Below, one piece after another: positions 59,655-64,000 of a stretch of 64,000 nt of DNA (position 1 is the stretch's first letter; each line of letters opens with the position of its first letter). A program made the translations under genes and the position numbers. Under the pieces are notes generated by a model that searched no databases, had not been told where the DNA came from, and worked only from the letters and a program-made list of their open reading frames with translations. The DNA comes from Rhodospirillaceae bacterium UBA6219. Its GTDB lineage: Bacteria > Pseudomonadota > Alphaproteobacteria > Rhodospirillales > Magnetospirillaceae. Where the stretch lies: positions 1-64,000 of the forward strand of contig DISD01000068.1 in NCBI GenBank assembly GCA_002435715.1, in the 5' to 3' direction.

Positions 59655-60978
59655 ACGCCGCCAGCGCCCGTTCCCGGGCCTTGGCGTGGTCGACCATGGG
59701 GGCGGGATAGCCGGGAATTCGGCCCAACTTCCACGGTTGATGAATGGCCGCCCCGGACAGATGCGCCAGCTCCGGCACCCATGCCCGCACATAAGCGCCG
59801 TCGGGATCGAATTTCTCGCCCTGGGTCACCGGGTTGAAGATGCGGAAAAACGGCGCGGCATCGGCGCCGCAACCGGCCACCCATTGCCAGGACGCGGCGT
59901 TGTTGGCGGAATCGGCGTCCACCAGGGTGTCCCAGAACCATTCCTCGCCTTCCTGCCAGGGGATCAGCAGATCCTTGACCAGGAAGGACGCGGTGATCAT
60001 GCGCACCCGGTTGTGCATCCAGCCGGTTCGCCACAATTGCCGCATGCCGGCATCGACCATGGGATAGCCGGTCATCCCCATTTGCCACCTGCACAAGGCT
60101 TCGGGATCGTCGCGCCAGGGAAACGACGCGAAGTCGCGGCGCAACGGTTGCTGCGGCAGGCTGGGATGGTTGAACAAAAGATGGCGGCTGAATTCGCGCC
60201 AGCCCACTTCCTTCAGGAAGGTTTCCACCCCTGGGCCGGGGGGCAGGGCACGGGCGGCGTGCCAGATTTGCCGGGCCGAGATTTCGCCAAAGGCCAGATG
60301 GGGCGACAGGCGCGAGGTGGCGGCCCAATCGGCGCGGTCGCGGTTTTGGTGATAGTGTTCCACCAGCCCGGACAGGAAGTCCCGCAACAGGCGGGCGGCG
60401 CTGGTTTCGCCGGGCAGCCAGTCCGCCGCCATGCCCTGCCACCAATCCAGCTTGGGCATCAGGTTCAGCTGTTCCAGCGCCAAGCCGGGACAGGGGGCGA
60501 ATTGCAGATCGGCGGGGGCGGGCAGCGGTCGGTCGGGGGCGGGCAGGGCCAGGGCGGCGCGCCAAAACGCGGTGAAAACCTGGAACTGGCCGCCATCCTT
60601 GGTGCGCACCGTGCCTGGGGCGAACAAGGAATCGCCGGGGAAGATGCGGGCCAAGTCGCCCAACCGGGCTTCGACCCGGTCCTCGACCGCCCGCAGGCGG
60701 GGATCGGCGGACCGGTTCCAATGCACCGCCCGCGCCCCGCATTCCCGGGCCAGTCGGGGGATTTCCTCCTCCGAGGCACCTATGGCCAAGGTGACGCTGC
60801 CCAAGGCGCGCAAGGATTGATGCAGCCACCAGCGCGACGCGCCGCCAAACGGGCGGCCGCCCGCTTCGTCCAGGCAAAAGGCCAGCACCACCGGCCCCTG
60901 GCGGGCGGCGTCGTAAAGGGCAGGGTGGTCGGTCAAGCGCAGGTCGCGGCGTAGCCAGACCAGGATGGGGGCTTTCAT
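59611..60978 (-). CDS. phrB: Deoxyribodipyrimidine photo-lyase
   Basis: 455 residues from ATG 60978. Photolyase domain (ILVWLRRDLRLTDHPAL, VVLAFCLDE) and FAD domain (FLKEVGWREFSRHLLFNHP, GMTGYPMVDAGMRQLWRTGWMHNRVRMITASFLVKDLLIPWQEGEEWFWDTLVDADSANNAASWQWVAG). The Trp and FAD-contacting residues look intact. Repairs cyclobutane pyrimidine dimers with blue light. Its start overlaps the PdeM-like stop (4 nt). Confidence 0.95.
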   Translation of the reverse strand: MKAPILVWLRRDLRLTDHPALYDAARQGPVVLAFCLDEAGGRPFGGASRWWLHQSLRALGSVTLAIGASEEEIPRLARECGARAVHWNRSADPRLRAVEDRVEARLGDLARIFPGDSLFAPGTVRTKDGGQFQVFTAFWRAALALPAPDRPLPAPADLQFAPCPGLALEQLNLMPKLDWWQGMAADWLPGETSAARLLRDFLSGLVEHYHQNRDRADWAATSRLSPHLAFGEISARQIWHAARALPPGPGVETFLKEVGWREFSRHLLFNHPSLPQQPLRRDFASFPWRDDPEALCRWQMGMTGYPMVDAGMRQLWRTGWMHNRVRMITASFLVKDLLIPWQEGEEWFWDTLVDADSANNAASWQWVAGCGADAAPFFRIFNPVTQGEKFDPDGAYVRAWVPELAHLSGAAIHQPWKLGRIPGYPAPMVDHAKARERALAAFKGLRAPAEQPSLF

Positions 60979-61559
60979 GGCGGGGATTCCAACCGGGCGC
61001 GCGGGCGGGTGACCACCTTGCCATGGACCAGCATCAGCGCCTGGAAGGGGCGTCGGAAGGCGGACAGGAAGGCGGGTGTCATCACTTCGGTGCCGGTCAG
61101 GCGCGGCCCGAAGGCGGGCAGGGCCAGACGGCGGCCATCGATGACGAAGGCTGGCCACAATCCGCCGTCGCAGCGGGCCAAGGGATTGGGCCGCGCCACC
61201 ACCTCGCCGCCCTTGAGGACGGACGGACCGGGTTGGAGGCGAAAGGTCAGCGGCGCCAATTCCAACTGATCGGTGACCCAGTGGAATTCGTGGCTTTCGA
61301 TCAGGCGTTGCAGCTCGCGGTGTTCCCGCAACGGCAATGCCGCCTCCCACTCGGTCAGCGGCCTGCCCAGCCAGACGATGCTGCGCGGCCGACGTTGCCG
61401 AGCCAGGGCGCTCAGGCGGCGCACCGCTTCGGTGGCCAGGGCCGGGGCTGCACGGTCCTGGGGGGCGTCGATGGGGTCGGCGACGGCCAGCAATTGCCGC
61501 GCCGGCCACACCAAGGCGCCGCTGCGATCGGGCAGCAGATGAATTCCGTTCAGCAGCAT
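60975..61559 (-). CDS. PdeM-like protein lacking all metal-binding motifs
   Basis: 194 residues. The layout follows PdeM, the calcineurin-like phosphoesterase of the LhrC/ligase DNA-repair set: ALVWPARQLLAVADPIDAPQ, RRLSALARQRRPRSIVWLG, FHWVTDQLELAPLTFRLQPG, AFVIDGRRLALPAFGPRLTGTEVM. But each catalytic motif is replaced: D-x-H gives VADPID, GD gives LGRP, GNH(D) gives VTDQ, and GHxHP gives ARPNP. So it is probably a non-catalytic paralogue, translationally coupled to phrB. This is homology judged by eye. Confidence 0.6.
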   Translation of the reverse strand: MLLNGIHLLPDRSGALVWPARQLLAVADPIDAPQDRAAPALATEAVRRLSALARQRRPRSIVWLGRPLTEWEAALPLREHRELQRLIESHEFHWVTDQLELAPLTFRLQPGPSVLKGGEVVARPNPLARCDGGLWPAFVIDGRRLALPAFGPRLTGTEVMTPAFLSAFRRPFQALMLVHGKVVTRPRARLESPP

Positions 61560-61562
61560 GGG

Positions 61563-61976
61563 TCAGCCGGGGCCGTCGCCCAGGGCGTTGATCAGTTCGG
61601 CCATGTGGGCGGCCAGGAATTCGGCGTCATAGGGGGCCGGGGGCTGAAAGCCGAAGACCGGCTTGGGCCAGGCCGGATCGGTGGTGAAGCGGGCGATGAC
61701 GTGGATATGCAGTTGCGGCACCACGTTGCCCAAGGCGGCGACGTTCATCTTGTCGGCACCGGTCAGGTTTTGCAGACAACGCGAGGCGAAGGCCATTTCC
61801 TGGATCAAAGTCTCGCGGTCGCTGGCATCCAGTTCGTGGATTTCGGTGACGCCATGACGGCGTGGAACCAGGACCAGCCAGGGCCAGGAACAGTCGTTCA
61901 GCAACAGAACCCGGCACAACGGCCAGTCCACCACGGGGAGTGTGTCGGCTTCCAGCCGGGGGTGCAGATCGAACAT
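61563..61976 (-). CDS. HIT-domain protein
   Basis: 137 residues from ATG 61976, with GTGGAG 8 nt upstream. LCRVLLLNDCSWPWLVLVPRRHGVTEIHEL, NVAALGNVVPQLHIHVIARF with the H-x-H pair of HIT hydrolases. It probably cleaves nucleotide phospho-anhydrides such as Ap4A or AMP adducts. It ends 3 nt before the PdeM-like start and probably shares its operon with phrB. Confidence 0.9.
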   Translation of the reverse strand: MFDLHPRLEADTLPVVDWPLCRVLLLNDCSWPWLVLVPRRHGVTEIHELDASDRETLIQEMAFASRCLQNLTGADKMNVAALGNVVPQLHIHVIARFTTDPAWPKPVFGFQPPAPYDAEFLAAHMAELINALGDGPG

Positions 61977-62050
61977 TTTTAAGCTCCACATTGCCACTAC
62001 CCACGTTTTCGCGGTATCACCAGCCGGACGCCCACTTGGAAGTTAATGTG

Positions 62051-63277
62051 ATGCGCCGTCGCCGTAACCGCAACCGCTCTGAAACTCCTTCGGGCTCTGG
62101 CGCCTTGGGCAAGCTGCTGCGGCTGCTGGTCTTGCTGGTGGTTTTGTTGCCCATCGCCGAATGGGGCGCAAGCGTCTTCATGGCGCGCCAGGCTCATAGC
62201 TCACGTCAGCCGGCCATATCCGACAAGGATTTGGCCAAGCTGTACGACAGCGCCCAGCCCGACCGCAACCGCCAGGCCCTGGTGGAAAGCCCGAATTGGG
62301 CCGACGGGGTTTACGCGCCGCTGGTGGAATACCGCATGCCCGCCCGCTCTGGCGAGCTGGTCAGCATCGATTCCCAAGGGCGGCGCGGCGGCATCATGGG
62401 GACATCCGGCCCCCGCGTCGTGGTCTTCGGCGGTGGCACCACCTTTGGTCATGGTCTGGCCGATGGCGAAACCATTCCGGCGTCGCTGTCCGACAGCTTG
62501 CAAAAGGCCGGCATCGCCGCCCAGGTGGAAAACCGTGCCAGCCCCGGCTGGTATTCCACCCAGGACCGTGTCGCCTTCGCCGAGATGCTGGCCACCGGCG
62601 ACAAGCCCGATGTGGCGGTGTTCGTCCACGGTCTGGACGACTTCTTGCGCTGTGGTCAGCCGGAAGGCACGGCGTGGAGCACCCGGCTGGCGGAAACCGG
62701 CGCCCCCATCGGCTTGCAACAGGTGGTGCGGCAATCGTCGTTGGCCGGATTGTTGCGCAAGCTGGGCGGCAAGTCGCAAGTGGACCAGGATTTGGAAAAC
62801 AGTCAGGCCTGCACCAGCGATTCCCAGGTCGATTCGTCTTTGGCGCGGTTGGACGCCAACCGTCGCCTGATCGCCGCCATGGCCGAACGTTTCGGCGTCA
62901 AGGTTTTGTTCGTCCAGCAACCGGTGCCCACCTTCCATTACGACAACGCCAAGCGGGCGGTGCCGTTGGGCCCCGATCAGATGAGCCCCTATGTGGCCAC
63001 CGCCAAGGGCTATGCCCGTCTGGCGGAAAAGCGCGGCACCGGCAGCCTTTACGAACAAGACCTGCTGTGGCTGGCCGAACTGGAGCCGGCGGAAGGCAAC
63101 GCTTATGTGGACGCGGTACATTACTCGCCGGTCTTCGCCAAGCTGATCGGTGAAAAACTGGCCGAACGGGTGGCGCAGATGCTGCCGGCCCCGGTTCCGG
63201 CCCAGCCCGAGCCGTCGCCCGAAACTCAACCCGCCGCCGCCCCGTCGGCGGCCCCCGCAGCGGCGCCGCACAAGTGA
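62051..63277 (+). CDS. Membrane-anchored SGNH-hydrolase-like protein
   Basis: 408 residues from ATG 62051. An Arg-rich cytoplasmic start (MRRRRNRNRSE), one TM helix (LLRLLVLLVVLLPIAEWGASVF) and a periplasmic domain with an SGNH layout: VVVFGGGTTFGHGLADGE, NRASPGWYSTQD, DVAVFVHGLDDFL and C-terminal DAVHYSP (Asp-x-x-His). Block I has Gly where the nucleophile Ser (GGST) is expected. A Pro/Ala-rich tail ends the protein. Possible envelope polysaccharide acyl-transfer relative, perhaps inactive. Overlaps the transporter start as GTGA. Confidence 0.72.
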   Translation: MRRRRNRNRSETPSGSGALGKLLRLLVLLVVLLPIAEWGASVFMARQAHSSRQPAISDKDLAKLYDSAQPDRNRQALVESPNWADGVYAPLVEYRMPARSGELVSIDSQGRRGGIMGTSGPRVVVFGGGTTFGHGLADGETIPASLSDSLQKAGIAAQVENRASPGWYSTQDRVAFAEMLATGDKPDVAVFVHGLDDFLRCGQPEGTAWSTRLAETGAPIGLQQVVRQSSLAGLLRKLGGKSQVDQDLENSQACTSDSQVDSSLARLDANRRLIAAMAERFGVKVLFVQQPVPTFHYDNAKRAVPLGPDQMSPYVATAKGYARLAEKRGTGSLYEQDLLWLAELEPAEGNAYVDAVHYSPVFAKLIGEKLAERVAQMLPAPVPAQPEPSPETQPAAAPSAAPAAAPHK

Positions 63278-64000
63278 TCAACCGTTCGCTGCTTTTGCTG
63301 TTGCTGCCACCGCTGTTCTGGGCCGGCAACGCCTTGTTGGCCCGTGCCACGGCCGGCGACTTGCCGCCGGTGGCCCTGGCTTTCTGGCGCTGGGTGCTGG
63401 CCGCCTGCCTGATCCTGCCCTTCACCGGCCGTGATTTGTGGTCCTGTCGCGGCATTTTGCTGCGCCATTGGAAGGCGGTGTTGGGCTTGGCGCTGACCAG
63501 CGTCGCCGCCTACAACACCCTGCTTTATCTGGCGGTGCAGACCACCACCGCCATCAACGCCACCCTGGTCGGCACGTCTTTGCCCATCATGGTGCTGCTG
63601 TTGGCCCGTGTGTGGTTGGGCGATCCCATTCGGCCGCTTCAGGCCCTGGGGATGGGGGTGTCGATCCTGGGGCTGTTGGCGGTGGTGACCCGTGGCGAGC
63701 CTTCGCGACTGGCGACCTTGACCCTGACCCCGGGTGACGGCTTGATGTTGCTGGCCTCGTTCTCGTGGGCGGTCTATTCGGTGATGCTGCGGCGTTTTCC
63801 CATCCCGGTGCGCGGCTTCACCTTGCTGTCGGCGCTGATCGTGCTGGGCTGGCTGATGGTGACGCCGTTCTATCTGTTCGAGCTGAGCTTGGGCTACGAA
63901 GTGCATGTGCGGCCCATGACCTTGGCGGTGATCGCCTATACCGCCATCTGCGCGTCGCTGCTGGCCTATTATTTCTGGAACATGGGCGTGGCGGCGGTGG
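63274..64000 (+). CDS. EamA/DMT-family transporter, cut by window edge
   Basis: At least 242 residues from GTG 63274, overlapping the upstream stop by 4 nt. Seven or more hydrophobic helices are seen with EamA features: LLPPLFWAGNALLARATAG, ALAFWRWVLAACLILPF, AYNTLLYLAVQTTTAINATLVGTSLPIMVLLLARVWLGD, LGMGVSILGLLAVVT, LASFSWAVYSVMLRR. Inner-membrane drug/metabolite exporter; substrate unknown. The 3' end lies beyond the window. Confidence 0.9.
   Translation, partial: MINRSLLLLLLPPLFWAGNALLARATAGDLPPVALAFWRWVLAACLILPFTGRDLWSCRGILLRHWKAVLGLALTSVAAYNTLLYLAVQTTTAINATLVGTSLPIMVLLLARVWLGDPIRPLQALGMGVSILGLLAVVTRGEPSRLATLTLTPGDGLMLLASFSWAVYSVMLRRFPIPVRGFTLLSALIVLGWLMVTPFYLFELSLGYEVHVRPMTLAVIAYTAICASLLAYYFWNMGVAAV

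Noticed and set aside
1..64000. tRNA, rRNA, insertion sequences, prophage or integrase genes
   Set aside because: No cloverleaf, rRNA segment, transposase motif or attachment-site pair was recognised. Small structured RNAs cannot be excluded without a covariance search.

Overview
The window is high-GC chromosomal DNA of an alphaproteobacterium. Gene content (GapR, DUF882 and DUF2202 proteins, CcoG, a fused CysN-CysC, the DUF403/DUF407/Anbu operon, many PAS kinases and an MCP-like transducer) fits Rhodospirillales and most resembles Magnetospirillum-type genomes. The genus is an inference: no rRNA, tRNA or species marker is present, and no mamAB-type magnetosome operon is visible.

Layout. 1-7 kb (minus strand): a signalling cluster with a large hybrid PAS kinase, two NarL-type response regulators that are both broken in their DNA-binding domain, an isolated 65-residue DHp-like peptide between them, then an OmpR-type regulator/kinase pair. 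7-9.5 kb: a secreted BamE-like protein and a small cluster made of a MamC-like glycine-rich membrane protein, an HMA2-type protein and a DUF2202 ferritin-like protein with a His/Gly-rich tail. 9.5-13.7 kb: thioesterase, parE, a phosphatidylserine-decarboxylase-like enzyme, a tandem repeat beside a terminator and a 45-residue His-tailed membrane peptide. 13.7-20 kb: a soluble MCP-like transducer fused to a UrtA-like ligand-binding domain, ccoG, a GNAT enzyme, a YaiI protein, a Crp/Fnr regulator, a TPR lipoprotein and rpmJ. 20-32 kb: N-formylglutamate amidohydrolase, two single-domain receivers, gapR, two more sensor kinases, folB-folK, a third NarL regulator, and envelope proteins including an L,D-transpeptidase.

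32-38 kb is an assimilatory sulfate-reduction operon (cysI-like, cysH, cysD, cysNC) with a divergent rhodanese. 38-43 kb: a PAS kinase, glutathione reductase, an MNT/HEPN toxin-antitoxin pair whose toxin is frameshifted by a GGCC duplication, and a radical SAM enzyme. 43-46 kb: ATP-grasp, alpha-E and Anbu protease operon. 46-52 kb: a Tat-exported carbonic-anhydrase-like protein and an otsA-otsB-GH15 trehalose/glucan operon whose OtsA carries a membrane-anchored sensor-like N terminus. 52-59 kb: a SAF-domain oxidoreductase and the prkA-yeaH-spoVR stress module. 59-64 kb: YbaN-like protein, photolyase, a PdeM-like protein that has lost all its metal-binding motifs, a HIT protein, a membrane SGNH-like protein and an EamA transporter cut by the window edge.

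The strongest leads are the MamC-like/HMA2/ferritin-like cluster, where an 8-base homopolymer decides whether two proteins are fused; the DHp peptide between two decapitated regulators; the MCP-UrtA fusion; the dead PdeM paralogue; and the broken HepT. Several reading frames are disrupted by one to four bases, so sequence error has to be excluded for each.
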